Below, in pieces: positions 1 through 6,993 of a stretch of 64,000 bases of DNA (position 1 is the first letter of the stretch; every line of letters starts with the position of its first letter). The notes under the pieces were generated by a model. That model saw only the letters and a list, made by a program, of their open reading frames with translations, made no database searches and had not been told where the DNA came from. The translations under genes and the position numbers were made by a program. This DNA is from Histidinibacterium lentulum (GTDB taxonomy: Bacteria > Pseudomonadota > Alphaproteobacteria > Rhodobacterales > Rhodobacteraceae), in NCBI RefSeq assembly GCF_003789055.1, contig NZ_ML119082.1, positions 496,001 to 560,000 of the forward strand, in the 5' to 3' direction.

Positions 1-1476
1 GGACAGTATCAGCGCGAGGTTCACCCCGGCCCAGAGCTTCAGTTCCTTGGCCTCGGCGGGGTCCTGCAGCAGCGAGTCCACCGTGGGGGTCACGACGAGC
101 GACTGGACCACGGCGGGAAAGATGCCGAGGACCGTCGCGAGAATCGCCAGCACCAGCGGCCCTGCCCACATGCCCCAGGGCGCCTCGTGGGGCTCGGCCG
201 GCAGGGGGCCGCCCGGGGGGCGCCAGAACGGCTTGAATGCGACGACCGCCGCCACCGCCACCATCAGAGCGTTGGCAAGGACCAGCGAGGCGCCGATGAA
301 TTCGGGCCAGGTGGGCGCGTTCTCGACACCTGCATACATCAGTTCCTTGCCGATGAAGCCGAGGAACGGCGGCAGGCCCGCCATGGACAGCGCCGACAGC
401 ATGGCAGCGAGCGCGGTGAACGGCATCGCCCGGCCGAGCCCGCCGAGAAGAGTGGCGTCGCGGGTGCCAGTACCGTGGTCGATATTCGCGACGAGAAGAA
501 AGAGCGCCGCCTTGTAGAGCGCATGCACGATCAGGAAGGTGGCAAAGGCGGTGATCGCGTAGCCCGTGGACTGACCGAGGAGCAGGGTCAGGGTCCCCAG
601 CGCCATGAGCGTGGTATAGGCCAGCGCCTGTTTCAGGTCGGTCTGGCGAAGGGCGAGGAGGCTGGCCAGCACCGCGGTGACGGCTCCTGCGATGGTGAGC
701 GCCCAGAACCAGACGTCGGTGCCGGACAGAGCCGGATGCAGCCGCGCCATCAGGTAGACACCCGCCTTGACCATGGTGGCCGAGTGCAGGAACGCGCTGA
801 CTGGTGTCGGCGCGGCCATGGCGTTCGGCAGCCAGAAATGGAACGGATACTGGGCCGACTTGGTGAAGGCCCCGGCCAGCACGAGGATCAGGATGGGCAG
901 GTAGAGCGCATGGTCCGTCAGCCCGTCGCCTGCCAGCAGTTCCGAGATCGACGTGGACCCGGTGGCGATGCCGATCAGGATCGCGCCGGCGAGGAAGGCG
1001 AGCCCCCCTGCCCCCGTCACGAACAGCGCCTGGAGCGCCGAGCGACGGGATTTGGCGCTGTCATGGCCATAGCCGATCAGCAGGTAGGAGGTGATCGTGG
1101 TCAGTTCCCAGAACACGAACAGCAGGATCAGGTCGTCTGCCAGCACCAGTCCGAGCATCGAGAGCATGAAGCTCATCATGAAGAGGAGGAATCGGCCGAA
1201 ATGCCTGTCGCCGCGCAGGTAGAAGTGGGCGTGCAGCATCACGGCGATACCGATGCCGGAGATCATCAGCGCGAAAGCGAGCGCCAGTCCGTCGATGGCG
1301 AAGGCGAGTTCAAGGCCCAGGGACGGAACCCACGGGACGGCGAGGCGCAGGGTCTCGCCCGCGGCCACCTGGGGCCCGAGGCTGAGGAACCAGGCGAAGA
1401 GCGCGGCGGACAGGAGGACCGGGGCAATGCCCGTCCAGCCGTTGCCGGGCGCGTCGGAGGATGCGGCAGCGCTCAT
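1..1476 (-). CDS. mrpA: Na+/H+ antiporter subunit A (MrpA/NuoL-like), cut by window edge
   Basis: Read from an ATG at 1476, the visible 492 residues are a polytopic cation/proton-translocating subunit of the inner membrane, related to MrpA and complex I NuoL. The family core is visible: Glu124 in FVFWELTTITSYLL, Lys206 in GAFTKSAQYPFHFWL and Lys237 in HSATMVKAGVYL. MrpA proteins usually run to about 950 residues, so roughly half lies beyond position 1, and other mrp subunits probably follow outside the window. The start overlaps the stop of the universal stress protein gene by 4 bases (ATGA), which implies translational coupling. NuoL is the alternative; the long N-terminal match and the lack of nuo neighbours favour MrpA. 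Confidence 0.85.
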   Translation of the reverse strand, partial: MSAAASSDAPGNGWTGIAPVLLSAALFAWFLSLGPQVAAGETLRLAVPWVPSLGLELAFAIDGLALAFALMISGIGIAVMLHAHFYLRGDRHFGRFLLFMMSFMLSMLGLVLADDLILLFVFWELTTITSYLLIGYGHDSAKSRRSALQALFVTGAGGLAFLAGAILIGIATGSTSISELLAGDGLTDHALYLPILILVLAGAFTKSAQYPFHFWLPNAMAAPTPVSAFLHSATMVKAGVYLMARLHPALSGTDVWFWALTIAGAVTAVLASLLALRQTDLKQALAYTTLMALGTLTLLLGQSTGYAITAFATFLIVHALYKAALFLLVANIDHGTGTRDATLLGGLGRAMPFTALAAMLSALSMAGLPPFLGFIGKELMYAGVENAPTWPEFIGASLVLANALMVAVAAVVAFKPFWRPPGGPLPAEPHEAPWGMWAGPLVLAILATVLGIFPAVVQSLVVTPTVDSLLQDPAEAKELKLWAGVNLALILS

Positions 1477-2354
1477 GTTTCCAGCTCCACGGGAGAGACG
1501 AAGCCCTCTGGTTTGACCGTCAGAACGGAACAGCCGACGGAGCCAAGGATGGTCTCTGCGGTCTTTCCCACGAACGGTCCTCTCTTGTCGGAGCGGGCTA
1601 TCGCGCCGATGACGATGGTGTCCACACCCCGAAGCCCGGCGATCTGCGGAATAATCTCGGACGCGACACCTTTTCTATGGTGGACGGTCATCCTGTCCGA
1701 AAAACCGGCGAAATCGCGCATGAGGAGGCCGAGACGCCACGCGCTCTGACGCTCCTCGGCCGCCATGACACGGTCCACCTCTTCGGGGCGATTCCTGACG
1801 AGACTGTGCCGCAACGCCGCCTCTTCCGGCAGATGCCAGACGCTGAGCACGTCGAGCGGCGCTCCGGCGGTCTCCGCCAGGGCGTTCGCGATGCGCAGCA
1901 CCCGTCGGTTGAGCACGTCGCGCACCGGGTCCTCGGGGTCCGGATCGACCACCGCCAGAAGGCCGGCCCCTTGTTCCCTCTCATTGTCTGCCACGATCCA
2001 GACCGGGCAGGGACAGTGCCGCAGGAGGGACAGGTCCGAGGGACCGGACTCCGTCACGACCAGGTCGCTGCCGAAGGTGAGGACATGGCGGATGGACGCG
2101 TTCGTGTCGGATCCTCCGGCGACCGCCAGGACCACCTCGAGCCCCGCCGCTCGGAGCGAACGGGCGGGCACGTCAAGACGCGTCATGTCGATCCTGTCGC
2201 TGTGGGTGTCGGCCGAGGGCGCACCGGACTGCGGGATGGCCAAAAGGATGACGGACGCCCCCTCCGCCGAGGCCAGCCGCCGGACACGGGCCACAAGACC
2301 CGCCGCGACGCCGGCCTCTTCACAGACGACAAGAATGGTCCTGAAAAGCTGCAT
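1473..2354 (-). CDS. Universal stress protein, tandem USP domains
   Basis: This 293-residue soluble protein has two UspA-type domains. The first begins at MQLFRTILVVCEEAG and the second lies around residues 140-290, ending in IVIGAIARSDKRGPFVGKTAE, which carries the glycine-rich nucleotide-binding segment of the family. The frame is open upstream to 2444, but I chose the start at 2354 because the USP fold begins there and a purine-rich stretch precedes it. The gene is translationally coupled to the MrpA-like gene and divergent from an OxyR-like regulator, so a role in ionic or oxidative stress is likely. Its ligand is unknown. Confidence 0.85.
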   Translation of the reverse strand: MQLFRTILVVCEEAGVAAGLVARVRRLASAEGASVILLAIPQSGAPSADTHSDRIDMTRLDVPARSLRAAGLEVVLAVAGGSDTNASIRHVLTFGSDLVVTESGPSDLSLLRHCPCPVWIVADNEREQGAGLLAVVDPDPEDPVRDVLNRRVLRIANALAETAGAPLDVLSVWHLPEEAALRHSLVRNRPEEVDRVMAAEERQSAWRLGLLMRDFAGFSDRMTVHHRKGVASEIIPQIAGLRGVDTIVIGAIARSDKRGPFVGKTAETILGSVGCSVLTVKPEGFVSPVELET

Positions 2355-2431
2355 CCGATCCCGCTGCCCCGTCTTCGCCCCGACATATGTGGTGCGCGGC
2401 TTATTGGACAAATCGAAAGTTCGGCTATCTT

Positions 2432-2450
2432 TGATAGACGTCATCTATCA
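2432..2450. promoter_or_regulatory. Putative LysR/OxyR-type operator between divergent genes
   Basis: The sequence is a palindrome with perfect 7-base arms (TGATAGA, TCTATCA) around a 5-base centre. It contains ATAG-N7-CTAT, which is the spacing of an OxyR half-operator, and a further CTAT lies just upstream at 2425-2428. It ends 6 bases before the regulator start, so autoregulation and control of the divergent stress protein/antiporter genes are likely. This is inferred from sequence only. Confidence 0.55.
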
Positions 2451-2456
2451 GCTCTC

Positions 2457-3383
2457 ATGCCCACGCTTCAGCAGTTCCGCTATCTCGTCGCTCTCGCCGA
2501 TACGCTGCACTTCCGCCGCGCCGCCGAGTCCTGCCACGTCACCCAGCCCACCCTGTCGGCGCAGTTGAAGGAGCTGGAGGCCCGGCTGGGTGTCGAGCTG
2601 GTGGAGCGGACGCGCAGCCGCGTGATCTTGACCGATCTCGGCCGCGTCATCGCCGAGCGCGCGCGCGCCGTGCTGCGGGAGGTGGAGGACATCTCGGCGC
2701 TCGCCCGCAGTGGGCAGGCGCCTCTGGAACGCACGATACGCTGCGGGATCGTGCAGTCGCTGGGCTCGTACCTCCTGCCGCTCATCGTGCCTGAACTGCA
2801 CGAGTTGAGGCCGAAGCTGGCGCTCTACATGCGCGAAGGCCTGCCGGACATGCTGGTCCGTCAGCTCGAGACCGGCGCGCTCGACCTTCTGTTCTTCCCG
2901 CTGCCGCTCCCCGGGAGCGAGTTCGAGAGCCTTCCGCTCTTCAGCGAGCCGATCCATGTCGTTACGCCCCACGATCACCGCCTGGCGGGGGAGTCGGCGA
3001 TCGAGGCGCACATGCTGGCCGGGGAGACGATCCTGTCGCTTGAGCCGGGCCACAAGCTCTATGAGCAGGTGCGCGAACTGGCCGCAGATTACGGCGCGGT
3101 GCTCAGCCATGACTACGAGGGGACCAGCCTCGACACGCTGCGGCAGATGGTGGCGATGGGCATGGGTATCTCGCTGATGCCTGCGCTGTACGTCAAATCG
3201 GAGGTGGCGCATCAGGACATCGTGGTGGCGCGCCATTTCCGCACATCGCCGCCCGCGCGGCTGATCGGGATGGTGTGGCGGCGGCGCTCGGCGCGGGAGG
3301 GGGAATACCGGATGCTCGCAGACCTGATCCGGCGCATTCTCGGTGGGAACGCGCCGGAGATCGTGGTGATCGGGAGCCGCTGA
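2457..3383 (+). CDS. OxyR-like LysR-family regulator lacking redox cysteines
   Basis: This 308-residue LysR-type regulator has an N-terminal winged helix-turn-helix (FRRAAESCHVTQPTLSAQL) and an OxyR-like effector domain. The segment homologous to the OxyR redox loop reads LEPGHKLYEQVRELAADYG. The peroxidatic Cys199 of E. coli OxyR is therefore Lys200 here, and resolving Cys208 is Ala209. Only Cys26 and Cys96 occur in the protein, so thiol-disulphide sensing of the classical kind is not possible. No Shine-Dalgarno is visible and the operator-like palindrome ends 6 bases upstream, so the mRNA may be leaderless. Its target is probably the divergent stress protein/Mrp operon. Confidence 0.85.
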   Translation: MPTLQQFRYLVALADTLHFRRAAESCHVTQPTLSAQLKELEARLGVELVERTRSRVILTDLGRVIAERARAVLREVEDISALARSGQAPLERTIRCGIVQSLGSYLLPLIVPELHELRPKLALYMREGLPDMLVRQLETGALDLLFFPLPLPGSEFESLPLFSEPIHVVTPHDHRLAGESAIEAHMLAGETILSLEPGHKLYEQVRELAADYGAVLSHDYEGTSLDTLRQMVAMGMGISLMPALYVKSEVAHQDIVVARHFRTSPPARLIGMVWRRRSAREGEYRMLADLIRRILGGNAPEIVVIGSR

Positions 3384-3447
3384 CCGGCGCCTGCGACCAA
3401 ACGCGCGACGGATGGCCCTCGGCGCGGGGACCGCTAGCTGACGAGCC

Positions 3448-4251
3448 ATGAGCCGCCGGCGCCCTCTCGACCGCCTTCTCGATCTCGTCCTCGGCCTTCT
3501 GCGGATGCCGCCGGGGCGCGGGCGCATCGCGCTGGCCTTCGCCTATGGCGTTGTCTGTCATGCGATCTTCGCCGCAGCGGTGGGGGCCATGGTCGTCGCG
3601 ATGTTCTTCGGCATGAGCGAAAGCCTGGGCCGGTTGGAGCCCCCGCTGTCCTGGCTCGCGAACTGGGCGCTTCTGCTGCAGTTTCCGGTGGTGCATTCGC
3701 TCCTGCTCACGGGCCGGGGGCGCCAGGTCCTTGCGCGTCTGGCGCCTGCGCCGCACGGAGCGCACCTTGCCACCACGAGCTATGCCATCGTCGCCTCGGT
3801 CCAGCTTCTGGCGCTCTTCGCGCTCTGGTCGCCGAGCGGGATCGTCTGGTGGCGGGCGGAGGGTGCGGCCTTCTGGGCCCTCTGCACGCTCTATGCCACG
3901 TCCTGGGGCCTTCTGATGAAGGCCAGCTTCGATGCAGGTGCCGAGGTGCAGTCGGGCGCGCTGGGCTGGATGTCGCTGGCGCAGGACCGGCGGCCGGTCT
4001 TTCCGGACATGCCGACGGGCGGGCTCTTCGCCGTGATCCGCCAGCCGATCTACCTGTCCTTTGCCCTCACGCTCTGGACCGTGCCGGTGTGGACCCCGGA
4101 CCAGCTGCTGCTCGCCTCGGTGCTGACGCTCTATTGCGTGCTGGCCCCGATGCTGAAGGAACGCCGGTTCATGGCGCTCCACGGCGCGCGGTTCGAGGCC
4201 TATCGCGCGCGGGTGCCCTACATGCTTCCCGGCCTCAGGAGACCGCGATGA
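3448..4251 (+). CDS. Integral membrane methyltransferase, ICMT/NnrU/MddA-like
   Basis: This 267-residue protein has about six hydrophobic segments. Its C-terminal part, GGLFAVIRQPIYLSFALTL followed by KERRFMALHGARFEAYRARVPY, is the SAM-binding signature of the isoprenylcysteine carboxyl methyltransferase-like family, which includes NnrU and the methanethiol methyltransferase MddA. The length suits MddA-type proteins, but I cannot assign the substrate. It overlaps the next gene, a soluble SAM methyltransferase, by 4 bases, so the two are co-translated and may modify the same lipid or quinone-like compound. Confidence 0.65.
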   Translation: MSRRRPLDRLLDLVLGLLRMPPGRGRIALAFAYGVVCHAIFAAAVGAMVVAMFFGMSESLGRLEPPLSWLANWALLLQFPVVHSLLLTGRGRQVLARLAPAPHGAHLATTSYAIVASVQLLALFALWSPSGIVWWRAEGAAFWALCTLYATSWGLLMKASFDAGAEVQSGALGWMSLAQDRRPVFPDMPTGGLFAVIRQPIYLSFALTLWTVPVWTPDQLLLASVLTLYCVLAPMLKERRFMALHGARFEAYRARVPYMLPGLRRPR

Positions 4252-4979
4252 GCAATCTGCGCAATGACCTGACGATCTACGACGCCGTGGCCCGGGACTG
4301 GTGGTCGGACGAGGTGCGCTGGGTGCGCACGCTCCGGAACATGGTGCCGGGGCGGCTGACATGGTTCGACCGCCATGCGGACTGGGCCGGGCGGCGGGTG
4401 CTGGACCTCGGCTGCGCGGGCGGGTTCATGGCCGAGGCGCTGGACGACCGGGGCGCGATCGTCACGGGACTCGATCCGGCGGCGGAGACCGTGGCGGCGG
4501 CGCGGCAGCATGCGGATGCCGCAGGGCGCGGGATAGACTACCTCGTCGGGGTCGGGGAGGCCCTGCCCTTCGCCGCGGAGAGCTTCGATCATGTGGTTTG
4601 CGTCGATGTGCTGGAGCATGTGGCGAATCTCGACCGGGTGCTGTCGGAGGTGGCGCGGGTGCTGAAGCCGGGCGGGCTCTTCCTTTTCGACACGATCAAC
4701 CGCACGGCCTTGGCGCGGTTCGGCGCGGTGACGGTGGCGGAGCGGGTGGTGCGGGTCCTGCCCAGGGGGACCCACGATCCGGCGCTCTTCATCCGCCCGG
4801 CCGAACTCAGGCGCGGTCTCGGAGCGGCAGGGCTGGTGCCCGGTCCGATGACGGGTCTGGGGCCGCGCGGGGTGGATCGGCGGGGCGATCTGACCTTCGG
4901 GACGCTGCCGGTCCGCTGGGTGATCTACATGGGCCTTGCGCGAAAGCCTGACCTTACGCCTGGAACAGCGGAAAGCTGA
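4248..4979 (+). CDS. Class I SAM methyltransferase, UbiG-like
   Basis: This 243-residue protein has a Rossmann methyltransferase fold: motif I VLDLGCAGGFMAEAL, the acidic loop TGLDPA, and the post-I segment VCVDVLEHVANLDRVLSEV. Local wording such as FDTINRT and LPRGTHDPALFIRPAEL resembles UbiG, the O-methyltransferase of ubiquinone synthesis. However, the organism may have another ubiG, so I assign only the family. The start ATG overlaps the preceding stop, and the last 26 bases overlap the 3' end of the convergent hydrolase gene. Confidence 0.7.
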   Translation: MSNLRNDLTIYDAVARDWWSDEVRWVRTLRNMVPGRLTWFDRHADWAGRRVLDLGCAGGFMAEALDDRGAIVTGLDPAAETVAAARQHADAAGRGIDYLVGVGEALPFAAESFDHVVCVDVLEHVANLDRVLSEVARVLKPGGLFLFDTINRTALARFGAVTVAERVVRVLPRGTHDPALFIRPAELRRGLGAAGLVPGPMTGLGPRGVDRRGDLTFGTLPVRWVIYMGLARKPDLTPGTAES

Positions 4980-6393
4980 CACCCAGCGCCCAGGCCAGCG
5001 CCAGTCCCAGCACAAGGCCCGGGGCGAGAGGGCCGGAGCGCGTGCCCGCGGCCCGGCCCATCGTGCCGAAGACGGCGAAGAAGAGCAGGATCACAGGCGC
5101 GATCATCATCAGGAAGAAGAGCCCCTCGAAATCCAGGGCCACGGCGATCCCGAGCGACAGGAAAAACCCGCCGCGGAGGGCAAAGCGCCGTCCGAGGCCC
5201 GCGCGGTAGGTCAGAAGAGCATCCGCCAGCATGAAGGGCACCGCCCCAAGGGCCAGCGCGGCGATAATCCAGAGCCGTCCGGGCGTGGGCAGGAAGTTCG
5301 CCGCATAGCGGTCGAGCGCCAGTCCGAAAAGCGCGCACCAGAGTGCCAGCAGGCCCAACGCCCGCCAATCCACCGGGCCGGTCGTCACGCCCCAGCGCCA
5401 GAGGAGCAGAATCTGCGCCGCGCCGAAAAGGGCAAGGTGCAGGGCAAGGTAATCGGCGACGAGGACCGGCAGGACCCCCGGGTTCAGCGCCACCGCCACA
5501 AGGGGGGCGAGGATCGCGGGGCCAAGGGCAGCAAGGGCGATCTGCCCGGCCGAGGGGTCATTGGCGTGGACTTGGTGGGCCGGCAGGCGGCGTGCCAGCG
5601 GCGCGAAGATCAGCACGAGCCCGCCCAGCAGGCCGAGGATCGCCCAGCCGGTGGGCAGGATCGCCACGTTCGAGCTGCGCCCGTAGGCTGTATCGAGCCA
5701 GTCGAGGGAGGCGCGACGTCCCGCGCGGCTGTAGAGGACGGAGACATGCTCGACAAAGGGCGCGATCTCGGCCCGGCGGCGGATATCGCCCGCGATGACG
5801 GTCTCGCCCTCCTCGGCACCGGGATCCACCATGCGGGCGGCCTCGAGCGCGAAGCCGCGCAGGCCCGGCTCCCATGCGCCGGTGACGAGGAGCAGGTCTC
5901 GGGGCAAGCTGGCGTCGATCACCTCGGAAAAGGCCGAGACGAGCACGACCGGGCCGATATCGCCGCGCTCCGCCGCCACGCGGACGAGGACATCCGTCGC
6001 CATGGAATGCCCGAGGAGCGCGATAGGCTCTCCGCCCGCGCCCGCCGCCTCGACCACTTCGGCGGTCTGATCCACGAGAAGCCGCGTCGTGCCGTCGACA
6101 GAGCCCACGTCACCCGACATCGGACGGTCGTGGCGGCCATGGCCGAGGAAGTCGAAGACATGCACGCGGTAGCCAGCCCGCGCCAGCGGCAGCGCGTAGC
6201 CCTGCATCATCTGTCGCGATCCGGCGAAACCGTGGGCGATGACCGCCACAGGACCCTCGGCGCCGGGACGCGCATACAGGCTTACGGGAGTATCGCCGAC
6301 ATCGGCCCGCTCGATGGTGACGCCGGCGCGGGAGACCTCCAGAAGGACAAGCGAGCCGAGGATCAAGAGGAGGGCGACGATGGCGCGGAGCAT
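4954..6393 (-). CDS. Alpha/beta hydrolase fused to a polytopic membrane domain
   Basis: The protein has 479 residues. After an N-terminal membrane anchor (residues 4-20) comes an alpha/beta hydrolase domain with the oxyanion segment VIAHGFAGSRQMM and the nucleophile elbow LLGHSMATD (Ser in GHSMA). From about residue 250 to the end it is almost entirely hydrophobic, with about eight predicted helices. Such fusions suggest a membrane lipid or lipopeptide substrate, but none is known here. It lies 12 bases downstream of pqiC on the same strand and could be the last gene of the pqi operon. Its 3' end overlaps the convergent methyltransferase gene. Confidence 0.7.
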   Translation of the reverse strand: MLRAIVALLLILGSLVLLEVSRAGVTIERADVGDTPVSLYARPGAEGPVAVIAHGFAGSRQMMQGYALPLARAGYRVHVFDFLGHGRHDRPMSGDVGSVDGTTRLLVDQTAEVVEAAGAGGEPIALLGHSMATDVLVRVAAERGDIGPVVLVSAFSEVIDASLPRDLLLVTGAWEPGLRGFALEAARMVDPGAEEGETVIAGDIRRRAEIAPFVEHVSVLYSRAGRRASLDWLDTAYGRSSNVAILPTGWAILGLLGGLVLIFAPLARRLPAHQVHANDPSAGQIALAALGPAILAPLVAVALNPGVLPVLVADYLALHLALFGAAQILLLWRWGVTTGPVDWRALGLLALWCALFGLALDRYAANFLPTPGRLWIIAALALGAVPFMLADALLTYRAGLGRRFALRGGFFLSLGIAVALDFEGLFFLMMIAPVILLFFAVFGTMGRAAGTRSGPLAPGLVLGLALAWALGVSFPLFQA

Positions 6394-6405
6394 GGCGCGC
6401 GATCT

Positions 6406-6993
6406 CTAGCGCAGTCCGTTCCGGGCGATCTGGAGGGCGAGATCCGCCACCGCCTGCCCCCGTGCTGTCGCGATCGACGAGGCGGTGGTGGGCGCCGGGA
6501 GCGGCGATTCGATGAGGAAGCGCCCGGAGCGGTCGCCCTGGCCGGATTCGGGGGCCACGAAATACTGCCCGACGAGCCGGAAGCGCCCGTCCTCGGTGGC
6601 GACCATGTCGGTCAGCCGCACATCCACGCGAGCGGCGGGAAACTCGCGGAAGGGCCAGGGTTCCGCCGCGACGCGGGCACCGGTGATGGCGGATAGATCG
6701 CCCGCCAGCTGCTGCGTGACCGCGCGGGCGGGGTCGTCGGCCCAGAGCGGGCCAAGGCGGGTCAGCGCGCCGTCCTGCCCGCGGACATAGATGTCCTCCG
6801 ATGCGGCATAAGTGGGCAGGGTCACCGTCACGACCTCCACGCTGGAATACCGCGAGGAGACGGAATCGGTGGGCGTGACGGCCGGGGCGGAATAGCGTGG
6901 TTCCGGCCCGGTCAGGAAGCTGCAGCCGCCGGTCAGAAGGACGAGGGCGAGCAGGGCAGGACGCAGGGGCGGCAGCAGGTCGGGCATTGTCAT
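6406..6993 (-). CDS. pqiC: PqiC/YmbA-family outer membrane lipoprotein
   Basis: This 195-residue lipoprotein has an N-terminal signal and lipobox (LVLLTGGC, acylated Cys). The mature part matches the ABC-type transport auxiliary/PqiC fold, with the strand segment VRLTDMVATEDGRFRLVGQYFV. PqiC anchors PqiB at the outer membrane in MCE lipid-transfer systems. The ATG at 6993 overlaps the pqiB stop (ATGA); a second ATG at 6987 is also possible. Gene order pqiA-pqiA-pqiB-pqiC supports the call. Confidence 0.85.
   Translation of the reverse strand: MTMPDLLPPLRPALLALVLLTGGCSFLTGPEPRYSAPAVTPTDSVSSRYSSVEVVTVTLPTYAASEDIYVRGQDGALTRLGPLWADDPARAVTQQLAGDLSAITGARVAAEPWPFREFPAARVDVRLTDMVATEDGRFRLVGQYFVAPESGQGDRSGRFLIESPLPAPTTASSIATARGQAVADLALQIARNGLR

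Noticed and set aside
187-1749. 520-codon plus-strand frame opposite MrpA
   Set aside because: The minus-strand translation is an unmistakable antiporter subunit; the plus frame is low-complexity Gly/Arg/Gln.
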